Shown here: piece after piece, positions 25,194 through 47,858 of the stretch
Position numbering within the stretch: the stretch's first letter is position 1
Layout of the letters: every line of letters begins with the position of its first letter
Source: Nymphaea colorata
Lineage: Eukaryota > Streptophyta > Magnoliopsida > Nymphaeales > Nymphaeaceae
Reading direction: 5' to 3'
Assembly (NCBI RefSeq): GCF_008831285.2
Contig: NC_045141.1
Location: 25,967,315 to 26,031,314 of the forward strand
DNA: 64,000 nucleotides
Notes under the pieces: generated by a model
Databases searched by the model: none
Told to the model about the DNA's origin: nothing
Seen by the model: the letters and a program-made list of their open reading frames with translations, nothing else
Program-made: the position numbers and the translations under genes

Positions 25194-27755
25194 GCCACCT
25201 ATTGCCTCCTTTCGCGTTTCTTCTTCTTACAACTGATGCGCTCTCTCTGTGTGTCTCTTTCTTCTGTGCTGCTCTGGTCCTGTAGTCCTACTTACAGTTA
25301 ATTTTTAGCGTGCACAAGGGTATTCGATCACATGTAACACGAAATGGTGGCAATTATTTATGAAGAGACAACACCCCAATAATGCATTGATCCCCCGGGA
25401 ATCTTGTTCCTTTCAAGTAAACTGGGTAAAACTCTAAATTTCTCTGTGTTTTTCTAATTTCTATATGCACACAATGAAACTTTACTGTGTCGTAGTCCGT
25501 AATATTTGGTCTTTGCCAACAATCACCTGTGGAAGGGAAGAAGAAGAAAAAAAAAGGAAAGGAAGAAACATCTAATGTGGTCTGTTCCTTACTGTTTGAG
25601 CAATTGACTGACTGTTTTGGGAGATGCGTTCCGAGGCTTTGGAACCGCCACCTCTAACCAGAGGCACATGCATGGCTAAAGTGTCACGGAAATCAAAGGG
25701 TACTTTTGTTCGAGCAGTTGGACTGGACTCGTTTCCTGACTTAGAGTCCGCTATTTCACCAAATTAATACTCCAAATTTAGAAGAAAGCAAATCTGGCCA
25801 TCTGCCAACTGATCAAAAGTTTTCAAAATATATATATATATATAATCTAGCTAATATGTTAGTGTATTATATATTATTAACCACAGCCTAATCATGATGG
25901 AATAAAAAAAAATGATAATTTTTTTTTAATTTTAACCATCCAACAACATCGAAACACTGCAATAACATACCACCTAAGACTATTTTCCTTTTAAATAGTC
26001 TCGACTTAGATGGAAAAACCCACATTAACTTAATTCAACAGTTTACATTAAAAAATATTCGAGTTAGTTTATTGTAAAACTCTCCTTGTAAGAAATGATT
26101 CAGATGGCCGCATGTCTCATTTGACCAAGACTTCTTAGAACATTAAAATTCAACGGATACTTCTTTTGCGCTGTATCAGCTTCTCTCTTTGTCAAACCTA
26201 ACAACTTAATCACTCTCTTGTTTGTTAATTATAGCTGTCTACGTTTTATTTTCTTGAAGTTAGGTTGGCCTGACTTCTATAAAAGTTGAATGTTTAAAGA
26301 ATACGTTTATTTTTATTCTTGCAACTTAGTTCTCTTGGTGAGCCCCAAGCACTTCAAGTATTGTTTTCCAGGAAAACAAATTAACCATATAATTGAATAC
26401 CTACTGTCTAATTTCGTAAGGTTCAAAAAATTAATGAAAAACAACTACATTCATCTATTTTTTTTGTATTTTTCTGCTTATAAAATTCAATCTAGACATC
26501 ATTTTCTTATGTTTGTCCATATTCTCACATATTCAACGTCAATCGTCCAATTAGATTAATTATGAAACTGGAAGGAATGTCTAGAAGACACATGCACACA
26601 CGTACAAGTCGACTTCGAGACAACTCCTTACAAAAATGATCATAAACGTAAGAGGTGACTAACCAAAATCAAAGTCAAAATCATGATCATAATCTAAATA
26701 TTTTTCTTTACTCTATGTCCAAATACAATGGTTTGTTGTTTTATGTAGAGAAGTTGACATGGAATCTTGTTGCCTTTTCCTGCATGTGCCTTCCTGGCTG
26801 AGTTGAGGAAAACATGGGCCAGGCCTTGCATCTCTCCCGTATGGACCATAATGGAGATTCAATCTGACGGAATATATTCTATCACTGATTGCTTTTTGAA
26901 CTTGTTTAATTGGATCTTACAAATAAATTTGAGTTCGATTGCTAAGTAAGTTGGAACCTGGTATGCATATGTAACGATACCAAGTTCGGCCAATATATTT
27001 TAGATGTAAAAACAAGTAAAATTTATTAATTTAAAATAACTTTTTGAATTTTGGATCATCATAAAAGTTTTTTTAAATGCTCAAATAAATAGATTAATTA
27101 TATAGTTTTCTCTTTTTTCAATACCTTGCAACTTACCTGGCCTCTTGTACTACAGCCTGACATTTTGGTTATTAATGCTCATGTCCTGCAAATTTGGTTT
27201 TTGCTCATGTTTGAGCTGGCAATGATCATGTACCAATTAATAGACGCAAGGTCATGCACATGAACATGTGTGTGTGTGTGCTTTTTGCATATTTTAAAGG
27301 AAAAAAGGGCTTCACAAATTAAAATTTTTAATATCCAGGGGGGCGTGCGCCTTCCCTGAACACATTGAATATGCAGACAGCGGCATGGCTTACAGTAAAA
27401 CCAGGGCCTCAGCCTAAAGTCCATCGATCATATCTTATATATTCAGTATGTAACCAATTTTTAATGCATATACGTTATACAGCAGCTCCACTCATTGAAA
27501 GTGCATGTTATCTATCTATCACTTGAAGAAGAAGAAAAAAAAAAAAAAAAAGGAAAATTGGGGCAAGTCAAAATTAAGAAGCTGCTGGTGGCTTTCCGAT
27601 GGTTGTATTAAATGAGACGTATTATTCAAATTGAATATCTATGACGTAGTTAGGTACGCTTAGTTAAACGTGAAATTTGTTTGCTAGCTATTTCCTTCTC
27701 TTATTTGCCAAACAATCAAAAAATCAACTGAACTAAATAAAAGATTCATGGATTA

Positions 27756-27841
27756 GTGGATTTCTCTGTTAGGTTTGGATGGAGAAATCTTGACGCAAAT
27801 TTTGTGGATTTCTCTATTTAGGTTTGGATGAAAAAAATCTT
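27756..27841. repeat. diverged tandem duplication, period 48 bp
   Basis: The segment beginning GTGGATTTCTCT and containing AGGTTTGGATG recurs 48 bases later (27756-27803, then 27804-27841) with a few substitutions. Confidence 0.85.
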
Positions 27842-28534
27842 CCAATCTCTCACAAAACACCGTCAATGCATAAGGCAATGTATTTAAATATAACCACCCG
27901 ATATAATTTTGCATAAACATCTGTTATTCAACTGAACTAAAGATATCAGCTTGACAAAGATCAACCGGTAAAGTTAGGTCTTAAACCGCACGTAAGTAAC
28001 TTTTTATTTTTTTTTGTTTTTAGCGCGAAGTTATTTGAGGGGAGAACAAAGAGCGTGAAAGAAAACCCGGTGCCGGTAAAAATGCATCTCCGTGAATGAC
28101 GCTGGCGTTTTCCCCTTTAGGCGGCCGGACATTTTGGACCAAGTGAGACGGTGGAGCCGATGTCCTTATTTCAGGTCGGATCTGGATTTGGAAAAGGCTC
28201 AAAAAGTAGTAGGAGTGCGGGGTGGAATCTTTCCAACGAAGAATCCCGAGAATGCAAAGCTCCACTGCTTCCAGAAAGATACTGTCAGTCTCACGCACAG
28301 ACCCGAGCGGGGTCATCGACTGTCCGGATCTGACTCATCTCAGGTCGGCCGGTGCTCGGTAAACGTAAACTTGCCAATAGGCAAACACATTAACACTCAT
28401 CTTTCAAATTTTCTTGTGTCCGTATAGAGAAAGAGAGTTGGTGAAGGTACCATTTATCCAATTCTAACTACAATGAATAGGAACGAAGAACGAATCTTAT
28501 GCTCTGAACGAGCAGAGACAGGGCAGGGCAGGGC

Positions 28535-30499
28535 TCAGGTCACGTAGACTTGTAGAGTGGCAGTCTTGGGGCAGAGGCAGAGCGGGCACGCCTCGGAAGC
28601 CGGCTCGCACGCAGCACACAGGCAGAGGTGCCTGCACGGCAGCAGCAGCACGCTCACCTCCTTGCTCCCGCACCCCTTGCACCAACATACGCCTCCCCCT
28701 CCCTCCTTCTCCCCCTGCAAGTCGCCTCCCCTTCTGTGGCAGCAGCTGCTCGAAGGCGCCCCACCGTCACCATCTTCCTTCTCTTCCCGAGCGCCGGCGG
28801 AGGAAGCGCTGGTCTCGCAGTAGACGTCGCCGTTGTCTCCCTGGCCCTCCTCGAGCGAAGGCCCGACGTCGTTGGCAGGGGCGAGCAACAGCAGCTCCAG
28901 CTCCCGGTGCAGCGACACGACGGTGGCCTCGTTGGCCTGGGCGAGGCTGCGCCACAGCTGCCCCTCGACCAGCAGCTCCCTCATCCTCTCTTCCAGCGCG
29001 CTGTTCCGCCGGCTTATGCTCTCGATCTCCTCGTCCTTCCCTCTCAGCATCCGCTGCACCCGCGCCTCCACCGCTGCCGCCACCTGCCTCCAGTAGCTCC
29101 TCCTCCTCGCCTCCAGCTCCGCCCGCACATTCTCCGCCTGTGGGAAAGAAAAATCTTCAAAATTGCGTAGGGGTGCTTTGGTCATTTAACTTAAGCGGGC
29201 GCCACCAGTCGTGGCCTTGCTGGTACCGACGCTTCCGTACGCCCATGAGGTCTTCAGATTTTTCTTTTAAATATTTTATTTGCTTGGGAGCCCCCTCACA
29301 TTGTTCGAATATTTCACCTTAGTACCTTTTAGGTTTTCAGAATCTCCGGACCTGCCCTCTTGAATCTATTTAGTAGAAAGACTGCAGAACAACAAACACC
29401 TTTCATGGAGACTACTTGCCATGAGCGTGTGTTGTTGGCGCTATAACTCCTTCTTCCATCCGTAAGAATAAATTCAGAAACACCAGGCTTTATATGTCAG
29501 ATTAAAATAAAAATATATATATATATTATAACCAGGTAACTAAGGAGTCGTATTTTCTTTCTAGATGAAATTTGTTTGAACTAAAGGGAGGTCACGGAAC
29601 CCATGTTCATCACTGCTACTAATTAATTAATAATCACAGATAAAAGTGAATATGAGAGGCAGAGAGAGGGAGTACGTGGAGGGCGAGAAATCGGTCGAGC
29701 TCCAGGCACTGCTTCTGGACTTTGACCGACATTTCCCGGTCGAAGCACGACGAGAAGTCGTCCCTTCCCCGCTTCTTCTTCGCCGCAGAGCTGCCGGAGT
29801 TGATGGTGCCAATGACCGTGGTTTCCACGATAGGATTCACGCCTGAAAGTTTTACAATAAAGAACAATGAAAAAAAATGTTTTTTTTTCTTTTTTCTTTT
29901 TGCCTGGATCTGATGACCATAATGGATACCAACAACGATCATATATATCCCGAACAGAAAGCAGCCAGCCAGAATCTCATGAGAGTTCAACATTTCTCAA
30001 ATTCTCGAAATTTTTATCCCGAAATCCAACGTCGAAAAAATTTGGAGAATGCACGAACCATATTCTAGAAGAAACAAGAACTTGAAATTCATGTGAACAG
30101 ATAAAAAGACAATGGCGGCGATTTTTACAAACCTCTTTGCAAAATCACAATTTCTTCACAAGAAATTTTCCGAATACCGTGCCACAATAGAACGCTTTAT
30201 GAGCGGCTAATCGTTTCCAGATTATATAGTGATATTCATGAAACCTGTTTCTTGTTCCTCACCTGGATTCAGGAAGGTAGAAATATTCGAAGGGAGGCTC
30301 TGGTGTTCTTGTAGCAGAGAAAAGCCGGGAATTGGATTCTCGAAGTTCCTGAAATGAGCAAATAAAAGGCATACGGTTTAAATCTTTGACGTTAACCTTG
30401 TAAGGATGAATCAAAGACCACCCAACAAAAAGAAGAAATGGGAAACAAATAGAGGCCAAAGAAACAAGAAGAACCATACCTGCTAGCAATTTCCGCCAT
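28535..30499 (-). CDS. BOI/BRG-type RING E3 ubiquitin ligase
   Basis: Four exons join in phase: 30480-30499 (ATG plus 20 nt), 30263-30348, 29676-29842 and 28535-29137 (stop TGA), giving 291 aa. The N-terminus reads MAEIASRNFENPIPGFSLLQ; then comes KKKRGRDDFSSCFDRE. Next are an alpha-helical coiled-coil segment (about 75-165: LELDRFLALHAENVRAELEA, RRNSALEERMRELLVEGQLW, AQANEATVVSLHRELELLLL), a low-complexity Gly/Glu linker, and a C-terminal RING. The RING (244-278) is perfect C3HC4: CKGC-X11-CRHLCLCAAC-X6-CPLC, followed by PKTATLQVYVT. Arabidopsis BOI and BRG proteins of this architecture bind MYB108 or DELLA proteins and restrain cell death and gibberellin responses. The usual WRD signature before the RING reads WRS here. 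Exon 4 is much more GC-rich than its surroundings. The 20-nt first coding exon is the least certain part but fits phase and family. Confidence 0.93.
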
Positions 30500-33403
30500 T
30501 AACGGATGGTTGGACGCTTGGTACGATTGCAAGAACATGGAAAACCAAGGAAATGAAGATCTGGGTTTTCTTCTAAACGGAAAAAATCGAAGTGGGTTCT
30601 TCCTCTTTCGCAGGTAAGGTGAAAAGATTATTGAAAAAGGACGATAGATGCTCTGTTCGTGTTTTGGACGCGATTTTCTTGGTCAAGAGACAAGAAACAG
30701 GAAGTTCCACAAGAAAGAAGATTGAAGGTTCTTTCCTTTCCCTTCTGGTTGGAGGACGAAGCGAGGACAGAGGGGGTTGCTCTTCTCTTACTTTGTTGTG
30801 ATTTTGATAGAAGGAAACTGAAGGGTAATGGGATAGACGGTAACTAAAATGTTTTAAGAAACCAAGATGCCTTGCGAATCGACGCAATGCATGGCGCCAT
30901 GGTTTCATGGAATGGTGAAGACCGAAAGTAGTCCAACTGGATTTCGATATTTGAGAGCATACTTATAGGAAGGGAGAGAAAAACCACAAGATGGGAGATT
31001 TTTTTTTTTCTTTCTCCCTCTTTAAAATCTGGGTACTTTTCTCATCTTCATTTGCTTCTGGTTTGAAATTAATTCACATTGTACTGACAATAAATAGCTA
31101 AAACACTAAGTTTGGCAGTCAAACAAAAGAAAGAACTTCCTTTTTTCCTTATCTGTAGGCCACCCACCTTCTGACCGTAATCTCATAAACAAGGTCTCAT
31201 TCTGTTTCTTTTTCTCGTAGGAGACCTGCTTTTAAATATTATTATCTTCAAAAGAACTGAAAAGTTCTATGCTTGTTATACTTTTTATATATTCTTTCAA
31301 ATTACAGAGTGTTCCTTATTAAAAAACGTATTGCTGTGATTGAAGTCAATGTAATTGAATTTCGAAACTGGGTCATGAGATCAAACAGTGGCGATTGTAG
31401 ACTCTTTATTTGTCAGTTGAGAAACATGAAGCTTTTCCAAGAGTTACTGCCAAATGTTTCGTCACCCAAATGAAAATTTTAAAAGGAGGCAAGTTATGGC
31501 GTCCTGGCACGCTAATTCTTTTTTTGTTTAATAATAACTTCTTATCTTTCTGGCACGCGAGTTGTTTATTTATAGTAACATCACATATGCTGAGGCACAG
31601 ACGATTGCATCATCAGCGTCATATTCTAGAAGTTGGTTGTAAAACTACGCCAGTTACAACCAACCACAGTGAAGGTTTCATGCACAAACAAACAAATGAA
31701 CATTAATAGCAAGAGATAATTTTATCTATAAGAAATTTTACATGTTTACACTCTACATCTATGGGATGTCAGGAATAGCGTTTCCTGTTTGCTACGTCGG
31801 CTGTAATCTTTTACAAAATTCAAAAGTCGTGCGTGCAGATTTGTTCTGCTAATTATTCAAACAAAGAATTACTGCTGATGCGCAGGCCGCTTCTGAAGAA
31901 AATGGCCTCCTTCATAGGCTAGCAGCTGACCGGAATCTACGTTCGACTGTTCCGTGGATGAATGTGCCATATTCGGAAAGAAAACTTTACGCTGAACCGC
32001 GTTAAGAGCATCCCAAGTTTTGACTTTGTCAAGATCTAGAGCTGGACATTACTCTCACTCTTTCTTTCTTGGGTTGATTCGGCAAATTATCAAGAAAGAA
32101 TTCATGAGAAGATCTGGGATAAACATTGTTAAAGCAAATTAAAACTAATTAAGAAGGTTCATGAAAGTCGCGTTGTAGATACTGGAGACAGAAAAGGAGG
32201 AGCGGCGAATACTAGCTCCTCTTTTTTCTTGTCTTCATCCTCCTTTCCTATCTCGAACGCATGTTGTGACACAAGGATTGCATTTTTAAGGAGATGATGC
32301 ACTGGTTGTTAGAGAACAAGTTGGAGTCCGCCGTCACATGATTCCACACTTGCTCCTCTCTCTCTCATGGTTGTGGTTGTTGGTGCAGACCTAACAGCAA
32401 GGAACATAAGCAACCTCCCCCTTTAGATGAGAAGCCAATACACTCCCCGCGCCACCAACATGAATTATTTGCTTCTTTCTCTGATTCCAAGTGATGGGCA
32501 CACTCAACTAAGTCTTCTTCATTACTTTGCCGGTTGAGAGAGAACAACTGAGCAAGAGAGACACTGTGTTGACAATGAAAGAAGAGGGAAGGTGAAATTC
32601 TAACTTGGCAGACAAGGAAGGCAGTGCTTCATAATGCTGTGTTAGGTGCCCCTTCCTGCTGGAAGGATGAGCGGTACCCTCCCTGACCCACACAACATTA
32701 TTTTTCTGTCCAACCCCTAGAGAAGATCATCAAGTGGCCACTATCCCAAGTACTAGCGCTCCTCCACCATGGCCATGGGACCTCTTTCATACGAGCTGTA
32801 GTTATGGCTCTCACCCTCTCTGATCTGACCTTCTGCCACAAGTGGGTTCCCCTCATTCAATACTGAAATCTTTTCCAGACCATACGCACATTCTAGTGCT
32901 TAACAAAACTCTTGCAAGCGTACGAAGACGAGATGATTGATTAACTTTTGCCTTCTTGATATCGAGTGGCTGCTTATAACTGATGGAACTGTTTATAACT
33001 ATCCGAAGGTATTGTTTATATATTACCAGTGTCTTAAGACTGTATCTTTCTCCCAAGTTGGAGAACTTAGGAAAGCTGAGTATACCTAGTTTGGAGGACC
33101 AGCTTGAATCTTTTGAAATTGGAAAATGTTGAAAGGACGATATCTAGATACATGTCCCTTTCTCCAAAGCCGAAGCAATGAAAGCACTTTCTTAACGGGC
33201 AAGAGAAGGGAGGAAACAAATGGCATGTCAAAGTCAGGGGCTCATGGCCCACCTAACATGACTCGATAAACATAGGGGTTCAAATGAATCGACAACTCCC
33301 ATCTCATCTGGGAACTGGTACTGTTTGCCCTGCTGAAATTGGAAAATCCAGACCCAGAAACTTCTAGAAGATGACGTATTAGACCTGTCAACTTCTTTGA
33401 GAA

Positions 33404-33423
33404 AATAATAATAATAATAATAA
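33404..33423. repeat. (AAT)n trinucleotide repeat
   Basis: Six to seven AAT units in tandem. Confidence 0.9.
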
Positions 33424-36377
33424 ATTGGTCCGACTGAAAATGAATGCAAACTAAATCCTCGCTAAAATAGTATTTCTTGATTGATTTACATAGAGAAACT
33501 GCAAATGTTAATCCAGACTAGTGATGGATCTGAATCTGGTATGAATTGGATTCGTCTTCTAAGCTCATCCCCAACTTATCAGCAGTTGAAATATCTATCT
33601 ATCCCTGCAGTATCGTGAGTGGTTAAGTACTTCATCGCTTCTAAAATCAATTCATCTTTTTTGTTACTTCAGAGTGATTCGGTGACTCAAATGGGCTCTT
33701 GTCCTCCGCAAATACACTTAGATATCTCTTTATTATCCCATTCTTTTTTCTTGTCCTGCTTTCTCCCTTATAGGGTTGTTTGTTCTTTTTACCATTTCAC
33801 TATGTGACAGAGACATTTCAACTGACAAGTTTGAACCCAAGAACTCCTTTGATAGATCAAGGGAAAAAAAAAAAAAAAGGATGGGGGGAAGGAACTAGTT
33901 CATTACCTTCATATTGGGGATGAATGTAGAAAAGAAACCCTTTATCAAACTTAATCTATAAGTCATACCCATTACTTATCAGATCTCTTTCTTTTATACC
34001 AAACTGCAATGCAGCAAGGATTTGGTCATACTCCACTCACGTTCGACAATAAGTTTTTGCTTTTCACTTTAACTGAAAAAAGAAAAGGAACAAGCTGCAT
34101 GATGATTGACCATAGCACTAGCCATCAAGAGGTTGAATACTTTTCCTTCAATCTCTCCTTTGTTCAACAACCAAAGGCATCTAAATGAATATGCATTTGT
34201 TAATGCAAACCCCAAGATGGCAATAATTAAGCGGCAAAAATGTTCCAAGAGGAAAGCATCTTGGTTAACCTCTAACGTCACTGCATGCATCCTGCTTTAT
34301 TCATTACAGTGGAAGGTTGAAATACTGAATATGATGCGATGTTGATAAAGACTTCGCAAGAACAAGTCAAAGGTTGGGTGCCTTTTCGTAACATTTATAA
34401 AAATGCAGCAAAGGGCCAAAGTTGTTTTGCTTTTTTCTTTTTTCGGTTATTGCTGAGTTGTGGTTACGCATAAAAGAATGGATGTCAGATTTGAATTAGA
34501 CGTACGTTTTACTATACCTGATTTAATGGATGTTCGCATATTTACAGTCGAATACTAATGAAAAAAAAAAAAAAGTAGAGATCATATTTAGGTCAAACTT
34601 TTTAAATTCACAACTGAATCTGATTCGGATTCCGATTTTTATATACACAACTAAATCCAAATCCTGCATTATGATATATTAAGAATTGATTTTTCAAAAT
34701 ATATTAATATTGGATGTAGGATATCTATTGAAAAACAAAATCCAAATCAAAGATCAAATCCAATCAAATAGTTTTATTTTGAACCAAATCAAAATATGGT
34801 TCGATGTCATTTCTTAAATCCTAATCTGATGTGATCTTTAAGTTGGACATTAATTATTTTTTTTTAACCATATCTGACATTTTTTATGCAATTTGGTTGG
34901 ACACCGGAAAACGGCGGCTCGGGTTGTCCCCTATATATTCAAAAAAAAAGGGGAGAATATTTACATACTGTTATGTCATTTTTAGAGAAAGGTACTCAAA
35001 TTACTTGGCCCGAATTATGCACCTTTTCTCAATCTTGGAAATAACAAAAGATTAAAAAAAAAAAAAGGCACTAGTTCATCCCAGAGGACAGAAACGTCAT
35101 TCTCAATATTGTTACTGGGTAGTAGTGTAATTTTGCTGGGAGGCGGCAACCAACAACAACAAGCAAGCAATTGAAGGTTCAAACGCCAGCCAGAGTGGGT
35201 CCTCGTTCTGGCGATCGGATGAGGGAAGGACCACATGTTCTTACCACCGGGCAAACGCCGTTGTCGCTTTATGTATTTGACAACGAAAAAAAAAATTGAA
35301 AGATCAGAGGGAACATTCTACTTACAGAAATTGTCAAAATTTCAAGATATAAAGACTCTAGAAAGGAAGAAGAGGGAGACGAAGATGAATGAAGGGAGAA
35401 AGAGCTTATAGAAGCCCTCGGTACACATCGTTCCAATTAAGGGCAGATTCCAAAATTTAATAGGAATCAAAATATAACTTTTCAACAATTAAATAGGTTA
35501 AATGATTTTTTTTTAAATTACATGTTTTATTTTGATTTAGGGTCTAGGGTTTAGGTAGCATTTTTTTTTTTTTTTGAATTTCCATTTCCTGCTTTCTCCT
35601 AATTTGCGAATTTGTGCTACCTAAAACGGTAAAAACCCCATAGTTCAGTAGATATAATGGCAGAAAATTTAGATTTCTTTCATTAAATTAGCTCAACCGA
35701 AAAAAAGTCATACAAATTTGGTTTACACACAAATTCGGTTCCGTTCCATGTACTACTAAGTTTATCTTTGCGTAACTTCTCAAACTATATTTCGACACTC
35801 CTTACATTTATAAATTGTAAGGTATTGAAGCATGTCCATAAAGTTCAATCAAACAAACAAACAAGTAACACCATCGAGCTCAGAAGAACATGAAACTTTT
35901 CCGAAACTTGAATCTGCAGATGAAACTAATTGCCAACAGAGTTTCCACCGCCGAGAAAAGAAGGTTCAACTTAACCTTCAAGGTAAAGAAGGCCATGAGC
36001 TCAACATAGGTTACACCTCTTGATATAGTCCCACAAGGGGGGAAAATTGAAGCTGTTGACATTAGAAATTAGGAAATCATTTAATTATCCAATGCGTGCA
36101 CTTCAACTGGCACACATGCATGTCCCTGACAAAGATAACAGAAAGCCAGATAAAAATTTCCTCCTTCAAGGGACCAAGAGTTAATTGAACGGCAGCTCAC
36201 CGTACATGCTCTTGCAGAACCCAAGAAGAATAATCAGGTGTACCTATAAAATTGAATAGTCTACTGGTTATTATGCGACTACACGATCAGTTTTTTCCAG
36301 AAACCTCAACCTTCTTTCTGAGAGCTACCGGAACTTGACGTTGAGTGAGATTTATTACCCTGTGAGCGAAACACGAT

Positions 36378-36406
36378 CGAGAGAGAGAGAGGGAGGGAGG
36401 GAGAGG
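36378..36406. repeat. GA/GGGA microsatellite
   Basis: A GA run passes into GGGA units, about 25 bases beyond the glucosylceramidase stop codon, so probably in its 3'UTR. Confidence 0.85.
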
Positions 36407-36430
36407 AATATACAGTTGCTGACTGAAGAC

Positions 36431-45298
<8,868 letters not shown>

Positions 45299-45360
45299 CT
45301 CTGTCTCTCTCTCTCACACTCTCTCTCTTTCTCTCTCTCTCCCTCGCGCGCGCGCCTTCC
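45299..45360. repeat. CT-rich microsatellite in 5' flank of glucosylceramidase gene
   Basis: CT runs with small interruptions, then CGCGCGCG, begin next to the ATG of the minus-strand glucosylceramidase gene (GA-rich on the coding strand). They fall in the likely 5'UTR or core promoter. Confidence 0.85.
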
Positions 45361-47146
45361 CTTGCCTCTTTATCCCCTCCTCTGCTCCAAGAAACGCCGC
45401 CCAAAGTCGATCGCCACGAGTGTGAACAGTTGGCAGATTTTCTTGGTGATGACTCGACTGGAGCACACGGGGTGAGAGACCACGAGACGCGGAGGATGAG
45501 GACTAACGGCAGGGAAATTGGAGTGAATCGCGTCGGGATAGAAGACGAGAGTGGGTTGGATGCATGAAAGGCAACGGAATAGAATTCCCACAGAGCGCCA
45601 TTTGTTCAGCATCCGTTCGACCAACCCGCCATGCCCCTCTGCGTCCTCCCGCCCTCTCTCTCTTCTCACAATCTCTCCGCCCCTTGGTCGTCGACGAGTC
45701 CACCACGTTTGCCGATGCTTTTCTTTTCGTTTAGTTTTCACCTGAGACCTGAATTTTTTCTCTTCATAAAAATAGCGAGACTTGCCGATTTTTTACAAAA
45801 TATTGCCGAAAAAGGTTTCCCACGATTTTCAGATAATATGCGGGAACTACGAGACTATCTTCATCATTTTATTGGCCCCATATTTATATGATTCTACGTG
45901 ATTCAAGATATTCCTCTCTTTCAATAAATCTTGTGAACTCATTGAATATTTCTCACCTTCAAACTCTTGGAGATCATCATTTTCTTGTCCATTGTGGCGT
46001 GCTTGACATCAAGGGCCTTAGTTCCAACAAATTGAGTCGCATGGTTTTTTGCACTTTTGGTTATGTCACAAAAGATTTACACCAAAATTCATTATTCATT
46101 TTGCAGTTTTACCTTGTCAAAAAATTCGATCTTAGGAACAGAGTGGGGAGAGTCAGATCTTAAATCCATGAGTTTCCAAGGGTCTAATCTTAAGTACACG
46201 AGTTCCAAATTAAAATACTTAAAACCATTTTATATAAGCATCTCTATCATCTGTATGAGTGCTGTCTCAAGATTAGTTCTGCATAGATGGTATGAATTTT
46301 TTTGACCGGATTTAGGTAGATGGCCCAAATTCGTTAAACTGAAGGTGGTTTATAAGAATTAGTGGCCAAACGAATCACGTCTTTTCAAAAGGAAAACAAA
46401 AAAAAGAAAAGGAGAGAGAAATTTTCACGTGGCCTTGCTGGGGAGCTCATAAGAAAAAGTTAAGATTTAGGAGCAGCAGCCAGCCATTGATCAGACTTAG
46501 ATCGGCCAGAACATATAGAAAATTGAGCTCGTTTCAGATGCATCCAGTACAACCAAAACAAAAAAAAAAAAAAAACTCTAATACCAAAATTATTAACAAG
46601 TGATTCGATCTCAATTCTTCATTTTTACTCGAAAATCTGATATCTGTTGGAGTCTTATATTATAGACGCCCCAATGAATGGCGACATTTTTAAAAAACAT
46701 TACTTTGAATGCATTGAAAAAACTAATTACGTTTTCATCGAGTATAAACTAAATTTTGGAAGTCTCTCCTGCCACTGAACAAGACCGAGTTGAACTTAGC
46801 AAGATGCTTTCATCGACTATAAAACTCGTCAAGTCCCATCAAATTTATTACGTGGGCAACTTTCTTCTCCGAAATAAAATACTCGGCGTCAAGACATATT
46901 AAAAGAAAGACCGTGACCTTTTTTTATCACAGTGGACAGGACACTCTAAACTACGTGAAACTTCAACAGTTGATGGCCACACAACATTTATTTATTGATA
47001 AAAATTTCTATGTCAAAAAGATCATATTTATTGATAAAAATTTCTAAAGTCCTGGTGCCACAACAACAAAAAGATGCACATAATGCGTAACGCTTCATGA
47101 ATGTTATATCCCTGCCAAACGTAACTTTAGTAAAAGGTACGCATGC

Positions 47147-47205
47147 AATCTCTTCTTGATAAGAAATATATGTATAAATCTCTTCTTGATAAGAAATATA
47201 TGTTT
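47147..47205. repeat. 30-bp tandem duplication
   Basis: AATCTCTTCTTGATAAGAAA plus ATATATGT occurs at 47147 and again at 47177, nearly perfect. Confidence 0.93.
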
Positions 47206-47837
47206 AATATATCCTGTATCATGTCAACAGCATTCTAGCTACAAAAAGGGGCCACGATTCCCAAATCCCACTTTTCAAGTTCACCCTGCATTATAGGCAA
47301 TTGATAAATCTGCCACCACCTAAGAGACAGTGATTGACAAATAGTTTCCAATATTTGGACTTTTAGGACAACATATGCATCTTTTTGTTGCTTGACTCTC
47401 AGTATACGTGAAAAATCCAGTGATTCTGTTCAACCATCTTTTCCTCGGTTTCTAAACACTGTTCTTTGCATTCAAGAAAAGCCAAGTAGCAGGTGCATAA
47501 AACGACTACGAAAAAGAAAAAAGTGAGATTATGAAAGGCGGGAGTGGAAGCAACTTCTGCTATCCATGTTTAGCTACTATCGAAATCACCAATCGTTCTC
47601 CTTCCCTTCGCTCGTAGAACTTCTCACCGGCCTTTCTGTGGATTAAAAACGATTCAAACTGCTTTTCTGAAAAGCCGCAGCTCCACTTTTCAGCGTGCAA
47701 TTAACTAAAAGTTGAGCGCGATGGCAACCGCATGCGTGAACCAGCCACCTTCAATGGCAGAACTGATGTGGACGCATGTGGTGTCTCCAACTCTCGAATT
47801 CAATGTAGGTTACACCAGAGTACAACGAGCATCTCTT

Positions 47838-47858
47838 TATATATATATATATATATAT
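47838..47858. repeat. (TA)n microsatellite
   Basis: About ten TA units without interruption. Confidence 0.93.

Larger units (their letters stand above)
20141..28534. other. long intergenic region, no confirmed gene
   Basis: About 8.4 kb without a gene I can identify. It holds several short tandem duplications (24140-24171, 24873-25193, 27756-27841), TA runs (near 23812 and 25830), TG and GA runs (21355-21371, 25008-25060) and poly-A tracts. Minus-strand frames at 21577-21789 and 22846-23144 are unassigned. The frame ending at 22846 has an acceptor-like ttgcag followed by an open stretch ending SNRNRRHKKQRHCHK, which could be a terminal exon, but nothing upstream confirms it. Confidence 0.5.
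30500..36430. other. intergenic between BOI-like and glucosylceramidase genes
   Basis: The first 0.4 kb is the probable 5'UTR and promoter of the BOI-type gene. The rest is AT-rich, with homopolymers, an ATA repeat (33404-33423) and a GA-rich run (36378-36406) just downstream of the glucosylceramidase stop. I identified no gene. Confidence 0.55.

Noticed and set aside
28628-29170. 180-residue plus-strand frame
   Set aside because: It is the GC-rich shadow of exon 4 of the BOI-type gene on the minus strand, whose frame has the RING and coiled coil.
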